In this document: positions 1 through 11,870 of the stretch, one piece after another | Position numbering within the stretch: the stretch's first letter is position 1 | Layout: each line of letters starts with the position of its first letter | NCBI RefSeq assembly: GCF_026212465.1 | Contig: NC_080053.1 | Location: forward strand, 15,633,039-15,697,038 | Origin: Amaranthus tricolor | Lineage: Eukaryota; Streptophyta; Magnoliopsida; Caryophyllales; Amaranthaceae | Direction: 5' to 3' | DNA length: 64,000 bases | Position numbers and translations under genes: made by a program | The notes under the pieces: generated by a model | What the model was told of the DNA's origin: nothing | What the model saw: the letters and a program-made list of their open reading frames with translations, nothing else | The model's database searches: none

Positions 1-257
1 AAAAAGGTTACGCCCGAATCTAAGCGCAACACCGTGGGAAAGAGTCATCAATCTCACTCCAACGTTGAAACTTCAAGAAAGACACTTTTCAAGAGAGATA
101 CATCTCATTTTAACATCTCCATAAAATCAAATAGCAGAGACATGAGATCTCATCTCATTAAAATTCAGCGAGAAAAAAACAATAGTGTCAAAAGTTTCCT
201 GGATAGAAAGAGAGCCAGAGGTCCCAAGGAACAAAGGACCAAAACAGTTCATTCCAT

Positions 258-1190
258 GTGGCGGATTTCCCTGCCTCTCCATGTCCTATCCAAGGAGATG
301 AAGCGACTATGCTGCTAAATTCTCCTTTGTCTGCGAACATTTTAGCCACACCAAATCCCACCAAGATTAAAATCCCAGCAATAACCCTCTTCTCCGGCAC
401 CCAATGTCCCGAAGAGCACATGATAGCCTATAAAAATCTAATGGTATTATATACCACAGACCCAAAACTCTTGTGCAATTTCTTTCCCATTACCTTGACA
501 GGCCTAGCCTTGACTTGGTATATTTCGCTTCCCAATGGAAGCATTAATAGCTTTGTCGAGCTCAAAGCTAAGTTTCTCAGCCATTTTATGGCATCCAAGA
601 GGCAGGAGAAATCTAATTTTCACCTGCTGAGTATAACTCAACAAGAAGGGATCTCCTTGTCTGCTTACCTTCAATGATTCCATGACGGAGTCTTAGCGGT
701 AACCGATTTGGAAGAGTCTATTACTGTGTCAGCCTTAATAAACGGCACAAAAACTCACAAATTAAAATTTCAACTCTTGGAAAATCAAGTCAAAACTTAT
801 GCTGAAGCAATGAGGCAAGCCAGAAGTTTTGTCACAGCCTTCGATATCTGCCATCAACTGGATCCCAACTCCAAGAAAAGGAAGGGTGACAAAATGGCTA
901 AGACGCAAAGGGAGAAACCTCAAAATTAAACTCAAATAGCAAGAAGAGGTCCCAACCAATCAGAGGGCGAAAGGAAATACCCATCGCGGGAACTTTGAGA
1001 TGACGATTATGACTCAAGATTTAACTGCAATAGAAGAGACATCTTCTACACCATCAGAGATGAACTACCTCCTCCTTCAGCAATCCCTACACCGCAAGAT
1101 CGAAGAAACATGGATTTTTGGTGTGAATATGACAAGGAACATGGGCACACACTTCCAAATTGCCGCTAATTGAAGAGAATGCTTAACCAG
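258..1190 (+). pseudogene. Gypsy gag (retrotransposon gag domain plus damaged zinc knuckle)
   Basis: Capsid-like structural protein of the element. The stretch with GTQCPEEHMIAYKNLM, then LTWYISLPNGSI and ELKAKFLSHF, matches the retrotrans_gag pattern of Tat/Athila elements. An in-frame TGA at about 675 breaks it; the frame goes on with FHDGVLAVTDLEES and a basic segment to about 927. A CEYDKEHGHTLPNC motif near 1123-1165 looks like the usual CX2CX4HX4C-type knuckle, but only part of the cysteine pattern is visible and a stop follows at once. Not functional. Confidence 0.75.
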
Positions 1191-1331
1191 TATGCTAATG
1201 AAGGCAAATTGAAGCGATTTCTCTACCGTGGTTCATCAGGAATGAGGTATAACACGGACAACTAGAAATACAGAAACGTAGAGCCAGAGAAGAAATCTGA
1301 GACAAAGTATCACTCTAGTGCTACCAATGGC

Positions 1332-1831
1332 GTGTTCAACATGATAGTGGGGGGATTCTCTGAAGAATTTCCCACACTAAGATCCGCGAGAGACAACATT
1401 CATACATTTATCAAAGGCCCACCAAAGGAGTATCCCACTTGTCCTGAAATGAAGTTTGATGAAAAAATGAGTGTACCTCTGCAACAACCACACACTGACC
1501 CAGTGGTAGTCGCTCTTAAAAACGACCAAATGAAAGTCCGCCGTGTTTTGGTGGACACGAAAAGCACAACTGACTTGATTACCATGGATTGCCTTCACCA
1601 GATGAAATAGGAAGAAAAACACATTCAGCCATTGACAGGCCCGTGATAGAGTTTGGTGGTGGAAAAGTCATCCCCCTCAGAACAATAGTCCTTCTAGTAA
1701 GAGTGGGCGAGAAAAATCAAGGTCGGAGTCTTGCAGTCTGCTTCACTGTGGTTGATATAAAATTCTCTTACAATGCCATTATGGGACTTCCATTAATCAA
1801 CAAAATCAAAGTCGTCATATCTACTCAATAG
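1332..1831 (+). pseudogene. Gypsy aspartic protease remnant
   Basis: The frame ending at 1610 contains VRRVLVDTKSTTDLI, the place where an active retropepsin has VLVDTGSS. The catalytic D-T-G triplet thus reads D-T-K, so the enzyme would be dead even without the stop behind DCLHQMK. A second frame (1589-1831) carries the downstream part, including AVCFTVVDIKFSYNAIMGLPLIN, typical of the end of gypsy protease domains. The two frames overlap, which points to a frameshift. Confidence 0.7.
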
Positions 1832-2059
1832 CTGCTCCTACAATACGAAAAGGATAATGTCAAAGTTGGAATATTGAGAGGCGATCAGAAATTTGCCCGA
1901 GAATTCCTCATCAATACTCTGAAAAATGGTGAACTAGCTCAAGAATGCAGACAAAAGATAGAAAGCTCAAAGATGCTTCTGTTTTAAATATCCAAGCTGA
2001 GCCACAAAGGACAGATTCCGCCAAAAAATATGAAGAAGTAGACCTTTAGGGCAAAGGAG

Positions 2060-3530
2060 AACTGATCAAAGTGGGTGCGAACTTAAATGAAGAAACAAAG
2101 CAAGAAATTCTTAGCTTCATATCTGAGTTCCCAGACATCTTTGCCTTCAATGTCGCGGAAATGCCAGGCATCCCCAAAAAAGTCGTGTGCCACAAACTTG
2201 ACATCCGACCTGGATACAAGCCCATCAAGTAGAAGTTGAGACATCAAGGTAAAGAAAGGGTGGAAGCAGCAAAGGCCAAAGTTCAAAAGCTCCTCAAAGC
2301 TAATTATTTTTATTCGGGAATGCCAATATTCTAATTGGCTCTCGAACATTGTCCTGGTAAAAAATCCCAATGGCAAATGTAGAATATGCGTCGATTTCAC
2401 AAACTTGATTAAAGCGTGTCCCAAAGATGATTATCCAATTCTAAAGATAGATCGCCTAGTCGATTCTACAGCAGGATATGCAATTCTTAGTTTCGTGCAT
2501 GCAAACGCTGGTTACCACCAAATCCTTCTAGCAGAAGAGGATCAGCCACACACAGCGTTCATCACAAGTTTTGGAGTTTATTGCTACAAAATCATGCCTT
2601 TTGGACTTAAAAACGCTGGAGCAACATATCAGAGTATGGTAAACAAAGTGTTCAACGCTCAAATTCGAAGAAACTTAGAAGTCCATGTTGATGACATGAT
2701 AACAAAAATCAAAGAAGCGAAAGATCATGTCAAAGATCTCCGAGAAACATTCTCCACCCTCAAGGCCCACATCATGTGCCTCAACCCAGAGAAATGTGTC
2801 TTTAGGGTAACTGGAGGAAAATGCTTAGGCTTCCTCGTCGATGAGAGAGGCATCGAAGCCAATCCAGATAAATTATAAGCTATCCTTGACATGCAATCCC
2901 CCAAATCGGTCAAAGAAGTACAAAAATTGACTAGATTTGTGTCTGCGTTAGGAAGGTTCATGACTAAGTCAGCATAAAAATGTTCACCATTCTTCAAGAC
3001 TCTCAAGAAGCAAACTTTCGAATGGAGTTCTGATGCAGAAGAAGCTTTCCAGCAGCTTAAGAAATATCTCGCCAATCTCCTCAAACTAGTATCCCCAATT
3101 GCCGGAGAAATCTTATTCCTTTATGTTGCTATCTCCGATTACTCTTTAATTGCTGTACTAGTGGCTGAAAGAGAAGGAAAGAAATCCCCTATATACTACA
3201 TTAGTCATGCATATGGTGGATCCGAGGCCAACTACAGTGAAATAGAGAAAATTATTTATGCTGTGGTTATGGCTAGTTGGAAACTGAAGCCATACTTTCA
3301 GTCACACGAAATCCGAGTGCGAACAAGTCAGCCTATAAAAAAGGTCTTGGAAGGGAAAAATCAATCATCCAGGGTGGCTGCTTGGTCCAAACAGTTGGCA
3401 TATTTTGGTATTGAAATTAAACCACACACTGCCATCAAAGCTCACGCACTTATAGATTTTATCGCTGAAACAACAGGAACCACTCCAAATGATCCCAAAC
3501 AAGAGTGGAAACTTTATATGGATGGCTAAA
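2060..3530 (+). pseudogene. Gypsy reverse transcriptase and first RNase H, interrupted
   Basis: The start carries the MPGIP...VVCHKLDI linker seen at the head of gypsy RT. Fingers and palm continue with CRICVDFTNL, GYHQILL, TAFITSFGVYCYKIMPFGLKNA, and the active-site box reads HVDDM where YVDDM is usual. Stops lie at about 2230 and 2330 and at 2876. From about 3100 the RNase H domain follows (AVLVAEREGKKSPIYYISHA, NYSEIEK, ALIDFIAE). It ends in EWKLYMDG at 3529, the very start of the second RNase H, and then a stop. Confidence 0.8.
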
Positions 3531-3559
3531 ATACTCTCAGCATTCTTAGATTCCCAGTT

Positions 3560-3760
3560 AATTTTTGGCTAGGTCAATGGAGAGTTCAAAGCCAAAGATG
3601 ACAGCATAAGGATGTATTTGCAAAAGGTGAAAGTCATGGCTAAACAACTAGAAAAATTCATCATTTCTCATATTCCCAGATCCGAAAATGCTCAAGCTCA
3701 CTCACTGGCCAAGTTGACTAGTTCAACCGAGGGTCATAAAGCTCGTAACATCACATGGGA
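3560..3760 (+). pseudogene. Remnant of the second (archaeal-like) RNase H
   Basis: FKAKDDSIRMYLQKVKVMA followed by FIISHIPRSENAQAHSLAKL is the C-terminal part of the extra RNase H of Tat elements. The middle of the domain is missing: the upstream frame stops right after WKLYMDG and only about 30 bases intervene, so an internal deletion has removed the catalytic core. It shows that the element once had the dual RNase H layout. Confidence 0.65.
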
Positions 3761-4700
3761 AATTTTACCTAGTCCAAGCATAAATCAATTAATCACCATG
3801 ATAGATAGATCTGACACATGGATGGCTCCCTTCATCAAATACGTCCAACAAGGAACATTGCCTGATGATCCGGCACTTGCTCCCCTGTTCTTAAAAACGG
3901 TGAAGTGGTTTGAGTTCCACGAAGGCACACTCTACAAAAAGTCATTCACTCACCCTCTGCTAAAGTGCGTGACTCCTAAAGATAGTAATTATATCCTCCG
4001 AGAAATCCATGAAGGAGCATGTGGCATTCACTTAGGTGTCAGAACAATCATCAACAAGGCCATAAGAAATGGGTATTATTGGCCAACCCTGAAGGAAGAT
4101 GTTGCATCTTTAGTTCGATCTTGTCAAAAGTGCCAGTTTTTCACTGAAGTTCCAAGGAATCTTTTAAATTATCTTTCCACGATCCAAGCTGTGCTCCCGT
4201 TTGACAAATAGGGGCTAAACCTAATGAGACCCTTCCCCCTTGCAAAGGGCTAGAGGAAGTTTATAATTGTGGTTGTGGATTATTTCTCTAAGTACGTGGA
4301 AGCTGAACCATTGAATACCATCACTGACAAGTAGGTATGTCAATTTATTTGGCATAACATAATTGCAAGATATGGCATCCTTAGAACCATCATAACTGAC
4401 AATGGCCGGTTCATAAGTAAGAATACAATTGAATACTGTAACACATTCTAGATTCAAATAAGATTCAGTTCCGTGTCAAGGCCACAAACAAATGGCCAAG
4501 TCGAGTCTGCCAATAAAATCATTTTAGCTGGTATTAAAAAGAAAATCGAAGGAGCCAAAGGCACTTGGGACGAGGAATTGCCCGGAATTTTGTGGGCAAT
4601 GCGAACCACTATGAAGGATGCGACAAGACATACACCCTTCTTTCTAGTGTATGGTTCTGAAGTCATCTTAACTGTTGTGATGATAACCCCTTGCAAGGGG
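3760..4700 (+). pseudogene. Gypsy integrase, interrupted and 3' truncated
   Basis: The zinc-binding part is readable as H(LG)...H followed by CQKCQFF (about 4010-4140). The catalytic core follows with VVVDYFSKYVEAEPL, IITDNGRF and SRPQTNGQVESAN, the D,D(35)E pattern. In-frame stops sit at about 4209, 4250, 4332 and 4449. Similarity ends after FFLVYGSEVILT at about 4680, so the C-terminal domain is lost. Confidence 0.75.
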
Positions 4701-4904
4701 CCAATAGACAGTGGAAGGAACCTATGTTTTTTTATTATATACTTATTAATTTCTTTTGAACCTATGTTCTTTATTTGCTTAACAGTTCTTTTAGACTTAA
4801 AGTATTAGAACTTTTTCAAACTCTATAGTTTGCAGTTACGTGAAATATCTAATATGATCATTATTAAGCTATGCCTAATATTGCAAGATCGTGTTCAGTA
4901 GCAT

Positions 4905-5470
4905 TATAAGAGTATGGCCCGAGACTTTCACCTAGTTTGAAGGTCGGACCCATTTCTAGGCTCAATGAGAATCAAAATTCTCTAGAGCCTAAGTTTTTTA
5001 GTATGGTCCAAGACTTTCACCTATTTTGAAAGTCGGACCCTCTTCTAGGCTTAATAAGATTCATTTTTCGTTGGAGCCTAAGTTATTTAGTAAGTCCGAG
5101 ACTTTCACCTAGTTTGAAAGTCCAATGCCCTTGGCTCAATATGAATCAAATTTCTCTGAAGGTTAATTTATTTATTATGGTCCAAGACTTTCACCTAGTT
5201 TGAAAGTTAGACCCCATTCTAGGCTAAACATGAATCAAAAATCTCCAAAGCCTAAGTTATTTTTAAGGGTCCGAGGTTTGTAAGTTGGACCCCTCTTTAA
5301 GGCCTATGATAATTAAAATTCTCCTTAGCTTAAGTTATTTTCATGGTCCGAGACTTTCGCCTAATATGAAAGTCGGACCCCTTATTAAGGAGCCACGAAA
5401 ATAAAAATTCTCTGGAGCCTAAGTCATTCATTATGGTCCGAGACATTCTAAGTCGGACTTCTATTAAGGT
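4905..5470 (+). repeat. Tandem array A with hairpin core, about 7 units of 77-91 bp
   Basis: Cores begin near 4917, 5008, 5094, 5180, 5268, 5345 and 5436. The best units read GGTCCGAGACTTTCA, a 7-base loop, then TGAAAGTCGGACC, an imperfect inverted repeat able to fold into a 13-bp stem with a small bulge. Between cores lie spacers with GAGCCTAAGTTATTT and AATTCTC. Two units (5268, 5436) have lost the inner stem but keep the outer GTCCGA/TCGGAC or near it. The array lies between integrase and the antisense ORF. Confidence 0.85.
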
Positions 5471-5679
5471 CAAAATCATGTCACAACAAGACAAAAATAT
5501 AGACAAGCCGAATGCACGAAGACATATATAATGTTATCAAGGTTGATGAGATGCACAGAGAACCTCATCCAAAAAATAACTGTTAAAATTACATGGCCCA
5601 AAAGGCCAAATACTTCTAAAATGTATGTTTAAAACAAGGTACATAGACCTAGAAGAAATTAAACAAAAGAAATGATAGG

Positions 5680-8600
5680 TTACAAATCGGCGGTCTCGTG
5701 AGTAGAAGGACACATCGACTCCGAGGCAAGGGTAGGGGATTGGCGAAGTAGCTCTTTAATGTTGATCACCAAACGCTCTTTAGCAGCAAGCTCACGAGAA
5801 AGATCGACAAAAGTCGTTTTCTCGGACATTAGTGTATAGGAATGATCTGCACATTTACTCTCCAAGTCCGAAAAGACAACTCTCCCAAGGGCTTTAAGCA
5901 CTAGGGGCGTAGAATAAGTGAAATCATCAAAATCAAAAGAGAGGGCTCTCTTCTCCCGACTTTCATCAAACTTTTGAGTCCACTTTGCCACTTCCTCTGC
6001 GTCTCACTTGGGGTCGTTGAGTCTCAGAAGGGCACTCAAAATATGTCTTCAGGTTAAGTAGAGCCTCTGATTTTTTCTCCTTGGCCAACATAGCCAACTT
6101 TTTAGTATCAATGCCTAACTCCGCGGCAGCTAACCTATATGACTCAGTCTCCAAAGCAATCTCGTTATCAACCATTTCACAGGATAGTCGGGTCATAGAG
6201 TCCTCCCACTCCTTGGAGATCAACTCTTTTGCTATTATGCCTCTCCTCTCAGTCCATAACTCATAAACACGACCAGCATCAACAATCATCTCTACCCTAT
6301 TTTGCTGCTCCTCGAAAGATCGAGTTAGATGTTTGCACTTCAGGACCAATTGGTCCTGCTCATCCAAGGGTTTGGCCACTTCATTAGCGACATGAAAAGA
6401 GAGACCAGCGCAGTTTTCAAGATTACTACTCGCTTCGTCTAAAGCCTCAGTCACGCGTAGTCTCCACTTATCAGCCAACTCCAAGCGCTCATAAATTTCC
6501 TGGCAGGATTCCAGCTTGGCCCTAAGCTTAGCCACCACGCCACTTTGCTCGGCGGAATCCCGAGTCTTCACCTCCAAATCATAAAGCAACTGGTTGATTT
6601 TTTTTTCATTTTGCTCATCTATACGATTCATCAAGGAACGAATCATGTCCTGATCAGCTTCATTTTGTTAGGTCCGGATTGTTTCAAAAGTCATTCGGAG
6701 CAAACCCTACACATCAGGCATATTGATTAGAAGTTGATCGTTCAATTTTTTTATTAAACGTCCCCGGAAAAGAAAATTTTCATACCTCAGAAAACATCAC
6801 CTGAGCTTGTTTTGCTCTCTCAACAAGATTTATGGAATCCAAGTAGTCCATATCCACCTTGCTCAACAAACATCTATTCACCCTGTTATATGGGACACAT
6901 ATATCTTGGGGAGTGAGGTTTACAAAATAAGTGTCATGCCTGTGAGCTTTAACACTCCTTGAATAAACGTCACCCGTGTTAGGCTCAGCGTCAACTTCAT
7001 CCATCTTCCTCTTGCCCTTCACATCACGAGAGAAGGGACTTTGTCAATGGGTTCATTCTCAGGAGGTTGGGTCTCCCGTATCACTATACCCGGCCCATTT
7101 TGGTTCAAAGGCACTACAGAATAGGCCGATTCATTTGATGAAGAAGAATTCTCAGCAAAATGCTCCACAAAAACTAGAGCTTCTACTGTGGATTTAGCAG
7201 CCTTTTTGGCACTCTTCTTCTTTTTCTTCTTCTTCTTCTTCTTTTGCTTCTTCTTAGCAAGACCCTCCTATTAGTCAGTTCATCGGGTGGATCAATGTTT
7301 TTTCGCTTCTTGAGCAGCACCTGAGCCTCCTCTAGAGTCGGGGCTTTGTAAATACCGATCTCTACCGTCGTATAGTCCTAAAGATGAAACACTATAAGAA
7401 AAAGGCAGGAAGTAAGGAAAACTTGAGCAAAGACAAGGAAAACCTTCGGTGGCGGTGGTAGTACAGGTCTCAGCGCGACAGCCTTTGCAGACTCGCTCAT
7501 GATAAGCATGGCGTTAAAAAAGGCCATATCTTTTTTGTAGTGTCTTCAAATTTCTGTCCTAGCGATCACTGAGAACACCAAGAATTAGCATTTGAGAAGG
7601 AGAAATCCCGAAAATTATGAGAATCGAGACTTACTCTCGTTCACTTTTGTGCTTAATTATATCGTAAACTGAAAGAAAAAATTTGTTTTTAAGGATCCAT
7701 TGTCGTGGTATCCAGTTTGGTTGCACGTATTATGGCTTCCGTGCTAGTCTCACCTCCATTTTGGCATAATTAATGATGATAGCTCATCATGAGTGCACTG
7801 TGGCTCCAAATTGTTAAATCTTGGTAAATTGGGTTTGATATCATAAGAGGTTTTGATGTTCCAGCCCCAGCTATTGTAAAGATAGCGAAACTTGGTTCTA
7901 AAACCTTTCTGACTATTTGGAAGCTCACCCACTATCTTAAACCCCCTTTAGTGAGAAAATGTTATAAAGCTGGTACCATGGAACGAATAACATAATCTCG
8001 CTCAGAAAATGTATCTAAAAGCTGTCAAAGGCTTCAACCGTAAAATCTTGCTAACTATGATGAAAGCTACCATACATCCCCAGGATTGGGATAAATCTTG
8101 GAGACAAAAATATTCAATAATTCTAACACTTCCCTTATAAAGAGATGAAGAGGAAATCGCATACCCATTTCAAAGGCAAGATTACATACGTCTACAAAAT
8201 TTTGAGGGGAAAACCTAACAGTGTCGTATAAACCAGGTTTAATTACTTCATATCCGTCAATTAAACCCCATCTTTGGGCGATGCTTCGTTGATCCCCATC
8301 TAGCAAATGCATAGTGGGTAAATCTATGAAATAATCCGATGGCCCCCCGTCTGGTGTATAAGAAGGATGAGGAAGATTTTCCATACTAACCGTCCAGTTG
8401 AAGTTTCTTTATCCGACATCTTCGAAGAATCTACATATATGATCTCCAAAAGTTTAGGATCAACAGTTAATACCCTTGTTCAAATGCTAAGGAAACTTCC
8501 CAAGGAAAAGGGTTATGTTTGTGAGGGGGATAAAAGGGAGAATCATGCGAATCGTCATCACTGGAAACAGAGGTATAGTGTGGAGTCACTTCGTACACAG

Positions 8601-8740
8601 GGCTACCTAATGTCCGACTCTTCGGATCCTACGCGTTTATCTGTTGGGGCATCCGAGTTTATTTTTGTCTTAGGCTCTAAATTTACTTTTAAATGGGGCA
8701 TTTCGCTATACAAATCATCTATGTCTCGAGTAGTCATGAA
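5680..8740 (-). pseudogene. Antisense ORF of the Tat element (Transposase_28-like protein)
   Basis: Read on -, coding-like segments follow each other from about 8738 down to 5680: an N-terminal piece starting MTTRDIDDLY, then a region with FEMGMRFPLHLFIREVLELL (about 8170), which resembles the plant putative gypsy-type transposon domain PF04195, then a Lys-rich run at 7210-7255, and at 6646-5966 and 5991-5680 a long charged, helix-rich tail that looks like a coiled coil. Such a protein of unknown role is encoded antisense behind pol in several Tat elements. Stops and frameshifts separate the segments; the frames at 5966-5991 overlap, so one shift lies there. Role in the element is unknown. 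Confidence 0.6.
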
Positions 8741-9039
8741 ACGATTTGGGACAAATAGTAAAAACAACAATTGAAATCACAAAGGAACAAATAAAGATCA
8801 AATTAAAAAAAATAATGAGTTTCTTTGAAGATTAACAAGAATTGGGTTGAAGATTGAGGAAAATCAAGAACATATGAAGAAATTAGTAAACATTATATCA
8901 TAGTTGGGTAAAAACTTTCACCAAGTATGAACGTGGGTTGTCAGAAAATTCTCCAAATGTCAGAGCGCCTCTCTCTAGGAAATCGCTTGAAGATTCTCTC
9001 ACCAGAAATTCTTGAAAAAGCATTGAAAATGATTGGGTA

Positions 9040-9060
9040 GGTAAGCATTTATAATGCCAT
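9040..9060 (-). promoter_or_regulatory. Possible TATA box for the antisense ORF
   Basis: On - the bases 9060-9040 read GGCATTATAAATGCTTAC; the TATAAAT core is 9053-9047. It lies about 310 bases upstream of the first plausible ATG of the antisense ORF (8738). A promoter driving the antisense frame is expected for such elements, but this assignment rests on motif and spacing only. Confidence 0.35.
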
Positions 9061-9126
9061 AAATTCTCTGACAGACACTATTCATCTTCATTATGAAACT
9101 TAACAATGAAACATGTTCATTTTCAT

Positions 9127-9718
9127 TGATCTGTGTCCGAGCTTCAATAAGTCGGACCCCCTTTACAGGCCAAACAGAGAGTTGGGGCCAAAAATCAAGC
9201 CAAGTCTTGATCTGTGTCCGAGCTTCAATAAGTCGGACCCGCCTTTATTGGGGCCAAAATCAAGCCAAGTCTTGATCTGTATCCGAGCTTCAATAAGTCG
9301 GACCCCCCTCTATTAGCCCAACAGAGAGTTGGGGTTAAAATCAAGCCAAGTCTTGATGTGTATCCGAGCCTTAATTAGTTGGACCCCCCTTTATTGGCCT
9401 AACAAGTAGTTGGGGGCAAAAATCAAGCCAATTCTTGATCTGTGTCCGAGCTTCAATAAGTCAGAGCCCCTTTATAGGCCCAACAGAGAGTTGGGGTCAA
9501 AAATCAAGCCAAGTCTTGATCTGTATCCGAGCTTCAATAAGTCGGACCGCTCTTTATCGGCCCAACAAGGAGTTGGGACCAAAAATAAAACAAAGTCTTG
9601 ATCTGTGTCCAAGCTTTAATAAGTTAGACCCCCCCTTTATATGCCCAACAAAGAGTTGGGACCAAAAATTAAGCTAAGTCTTGATCTGTGTCCGAGCTTC
9701 AATAAATCGGACCCCCTT
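9127..9718 (+). repeat. Tandem array B, about 8 units of roughly 64-85 bp
   Basis: Cores at about 9128, 9210, 9274, 9355, 9437, 9518, 9599 and 9683 read GTCCGAGCTTCAATAAGTCGGAC, spelled here as GTCCGA, GCTTCAATAAG, TCGGAC: a short hairpin whose outer arms are the same six bases as in array A. Spacers repeat AACAGAGAGTTGGG and AATCAAGCCAAGTCTTGAT. The last unit is cut at 9718 by other DNA. Confidence 0.85.
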
Positions 9719-11870
9719 GTAACACCCCTAAATTTCCAACCCCTTAAACGAAAACAAAATCATGAAGAACATGAGGAAATTCGGGTGTTACTTAAAAAGA
9801 AAAGGAAAAGAATTTAAGTAAATGTTAATGACTAGCTAAAAAGGATGAGTGAGTGGAAATTTCGGCAGCATCTAAACTGAAATTGAGGATATAATGTAGA
9901 TCGATAAATAGAGTAATTCAACTAAACTAATCGAAGATATCAAAGCCCTCCAAAATATGTCACGACGGAATGAATCATCGTCGGCTGATCAATTTATCAA
10001 TTCTAACATGGATCGTGGTTCCAGTGTTAACGCATCGGTTTAACATCTATAAAAAAAGTATACCTACGACCATACGTCCAAAAATAATCATGCAGCGGAA
10101 CTATGAACCATATGAGGAGTCACATGCCTCCACACAAGGGAATTATACATCCAAAAACTTTACAAGTAATATAAGAGTCACAAAGCATTGGCTACTAGTA
10201 TAATAATTGATACGATCGTTCTCCCCTCTTTTCCCCAATGCAATGCAAAAGAAGCTTATATACCTGTTATGTCAAACTATGATCCTCATGCTGCTCAACA
10301 TAATGACCATAGCCAAATTTATCATAGCAGGAACATCATAGAGAGTCATTAACAAACAACAACAAACACATACATGTCAATAGTTGGTGAACTTAATAAA
10401 ATAGAACCATAGCACAAGGAAATAGACGACGACATAGCGCAGCAATAACGAATCTACTAATCTATGTAAACACTAATATTTACTCGTGATTTCTCTTTCA
10501 ACTACTAATTCCTCGAAGTATATTCAAAGGTAGTCGATCTTTTCTCTATTCATGGCTTAGTGACACGGCTAAAGGCGTTATCGGCCACTTGGCGCCTATG
10601 GAAAAAGTATAAGCTCATACCCCCTCCAGATGACCCTCTTGGGTCCTACCTTCGGGAAAACTAACACACTAGGGTACCGATCCAGTGAAGAGAACATCAT
10701 ATTGGGGTTTGCAAGGCCCGCATGGTAACACCTCGGTCAAAGGGCGGTATCGGTCACCCGGTGCCCAATGACAAAAGTATGCTCATACCCGACCCCCTTA
10801 CGGTGATCTCGTCGGATCTCACCTAGGTTACTATTAAATCAACCGGACATAATCTAAATGAGTCACGCCAACTAATCATATTTAAGGCTCAATACCTAGG
10901 GAATCACTTTGATACCACACATAACCATAGTGCATTCTCTACTATTTAGGGTTTTGTTCTCATAGTCTCCTAATGCTTTCATTCTACTTACCTATACCAC
11001 TATTATGACTATTCGATAGCATAGTTACTTTCTGGCAATCTGTAATTCTGGCACTCTATGTCCCATTCATGTTGTGTTGGTCATTGAAGCTTCGATGACT
11101 TTTGTTGTTATGGAAGCTGTTTTGCTGAATAAAGCTCTCCTTCCTCTTCTTCCCCACTAGGGGCTACCCCACTACTCGTCTCGGGCCTTTTTCTCTTGTT
11201 CATCTTAATCAGACCTCCGACTTGGGCAGCTCTTTGATACATCGCATCCAAAGTGATGTACCTATCGCTATCAATATGAACATGCACCTTTTCACCAGTA
11301 CCAACTCGAATCTTTGCATCTTTTTTTCTTCGGTGGGAATGTCATCAGAGCAATATTTAACATATTCTATGAATTTCTTATAGTATTCATCCATAAACAT
11401 TTCCCCCATCTTAAGCCTAGCAAACTTATTGGACTTCTGCTTTCTGATATGCGGTGGGTAAAAAGTTTCTCGAATCATCGTCTTAAAATCCTTCCAACTC
11501 AGCGGATTATTGGGATCACTCATCACACTATCTCTTACATTTGACCACTAATAGTCTGCCTGTTCTTGAAGGTAGAATGCAGCCTGGGCTACCCTCAAGT
11601 TCTCAGGGCATTTCACCACGTTGAACAATTTGTCAAACTCTCGCAACCAACTTTCCAAATTTATAGGTTCCCCAACCCCTGAGTACGTTAGAGATTTGTT
11701 TTGAGATATTCTCTTGCTCATAGAGGAAGTTATCTCTGCGGTCGGCTTGGACTTGGATCTACTCTCCTCAGTGAGTTCGATAACCAGTTCATGTAGTTCC
11801 TTGTCAGATGAGCGCTATCTCAAATGCTTACTAGGGAGAGAAGGCATTTCCTGTTAACATCATATCCAAC
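9719..11870 (-). mobile_element. Remnant of a second Ty3/gypsy element (chromovirus-like gag)
   Basis: The left end TGTAACACCCCTAAATTTCC is answered by GGAAATTCGGGTGTTAC at 9775-9794, an inverted pair often seen at LTR ends of chromoviruses. On - between 11847 and 11209 lies a gag-like region: MPSLPSKHL then a stop, and WKDFKTMIRETFYPPHIR, KFARLKMGEMFMDEYYKKFI, the retrotrans_gag pattern. No protease or polymerase follows; instead LTR- or leader-like DNA fills 9.8-11.1 kb. No second LTR or PBS was found, so borders are guesses. Confidence 0.45.
10571..10798. repeat. Imperfect direct duplication inside the gypsy remnant
   Basis: GGCGTTATCGGCCACTTGGC at 10574 and GGCGGTATCGGTCACCCGG at 10743 start two similar blocks of about 60 bp, each followed by AAAAGTAT, GCTCATACCC and a proline- or promoter-like C-rich stretch. 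Spacing is about 169 bases. Probably part of an old LTR. Confidence 0.5.

Larger units (their letters stand above)
1..9718 (+). mobile_element. Decayed Ty3/gypsy retrotransposon, Tat lineage (Retand-like)
   Basis: Gag, protease, reverse transcriptase, RNase H, a remnant of a second RNase H and integrase follow each other on + up to about 4.7 kb, then comes a tandem array, a coding region on the opposite strand, and a second tandem array. A second RNase H before integrase plus an antisense ORF behind pol are hallmarks of the Tat clade; the Silene element Retand is known for an added tandem repeat, which fits best. The 5' LTR and PBS lie left of the window, so the 3' LTR could not be found by comparison. 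Many stops and frameshifts show that the copy is dead. The right end is set where a different element starts (TGTAACACCC at 9719), and is therefore provisional. Confidence 0.8.

Noticed and set aside
4905..9718. CRISPR-like look of the repeated hairpin units
   Set aside because: Spacers are copies of each other, units are imperfect, and the setting is a plant retrotransposon.
9719..9800. 3' LTR of the Tat element
   Set aside because: TGTAACACCC could start an LTR, but no polypurine tract precedes it, the tandem unit is cut mid-way, and the next gag is on -. Better read as another element.
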